Assembly (NCBI GenBank): GCA_964648335.1
Contig: CAZYLZ010000001.1
Span: forward strand, 104,165-168,164
DNA from: CAZYLZ01 sp964648335
GTDB taxonomy: Bacteria > Patescibacteriota > Minisyncoccia > Phycocordibacterales > UBA2100
Direction: 5' to 3'
DNA: 64,000 nt
The notes under the pieces are model-generated. The model was not told where the DNA came from. It made no database searches and was given only the letters and a program-made list of their open reading frames with translations. Below, piece after piece: positions 63,816 to 64,000 of this stretch. Within the stretch, counting starts at the first letter, position 1, and each line of letters begins with the position of its first letter. Made by a program: the position numbers and the translations under genes.

Positions 63816-63824
63816 TGCTAGCAT
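63816..63824 (+). promoter_or_regulatory. Extended -10 promoter for the DUF1761-like gene
   Basis: TGC-TAGCAT, with a leader of about 37 bases to the ATG at 63868. No clear -35. Confidence 0.4.
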
Positions 63825-63867
63825 TGTGGGATCAGCCGTTATAAACCGGTATTTAGCCTACCTTTTC

Positions 63868-64000
63868 ATGCTTCCCATTAATTTCGTCGCAGTGTTACTC
63901 TCGGCAGTCACCGCATTTGTCTTAGGATTTTTGTTCCACGGACCGATCGCAGGCAAGCTCTGGATGAGGCTCGCGAACATACACCCGACGGGCAAGGAAA
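63868..64000 (+). CDS. DUF1761-like small membrane protein, cut by the window edge
   Basis: The first 44 residues are visible, beginning MLPINFVAVLLSAVTAF, then a GFLFHGPIAGKLWMRL segment. The N-terminal helix followed by F/W-x-G/S-P-x-x-x-x-G-K-x-W is the start of the DUF1761 pattern. The frame is open to base 64000. Function of the family is unknown. Confidence 0.65.
   Translation, partial: MLPINFVAVLLSAVTAFVLGFLFHGPIAGKLWMRLANIHPTGKE

Overview
The window looks like chromosome from a small-genome bacterium of the Candidate Phyla Radiation (Patescibacteria, Parcubacteria-like). This is inferred from gene content: very long Ser/Thr-rich surface proteins, many single-pass membrane proteins of unknown function, few recognisable metabolic genes, near-leaderless promoters and almost no Shine-Dalgarno sites. 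UGA is used as stop. No rRNA, marker protein or CRISPR array is present to place it further.

Region 1 (1-20468) is a cell-surface region. It holds the end of a giant repeat protein, small membrane proteins, an ABC exporter-like pair (ATPase and FtsX/MacB-type permease) behind a fibronectin-type III-like protein, and then a cohesin/dockerin locus: one dockerin protein, two membrane-anchored cohesin-like proteins, and a convergent gene carrying cohesin-like and dockerin parts together. Region 2 (20469-32671) is a membrane-bound helix-turn-helix protein whose gene overlaps that of a 3882-residue modular fibre-like protein. Region 3 (32672-43466) continues with secreted and membrane proteins: three more DUF916-like proteins, two proteins sharing a C-terminal module, and a second dockerin protein. 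Taken together, regions 1-3 suggest a surface layer or appendage system in which Ca-binding dockerins could dock onto anchored cohesins.

Region 4 (43485-47171) holds housekeeping-like genes: a TlpA-like thioredoxin, an HtpX-like protease, a DUF4105 protein, an HD-domain protein with phosphodiesterase-like metal motifs, and one unknown. Two of these have clear Shine-Dalgarno sites. Region 5 (47391-54814, minus strand) is accessory: a UvrD-like helicase, a DUF4238 protein with a partner, an A+T-rich operon (HTH, PHP-ATPase, small acidic protein) that looks like a defence module, and a VRR-NUC-like nuclease.

Region 6 (54815-58775) is a mobile, phage-like piece: a non-coding stretch with inverted repeats and a structured element, a ParB/DNA-methyltransferase fusion, a small-terminase-like protein and a large serine recombinase. 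Region 7 (58801-63550) is a copper-resistance operon (CsoR, CopA, DUF305 protein, HMA-TauE/SafE-like fusion, cupredoxin). It has an operator-in-promoter at the front and a strong terminator at the end, and was probably brought in with the recombinase. The window closes with tRNA-Ser(GGA) on the minus strand and the start of a DUF1761-like gene.
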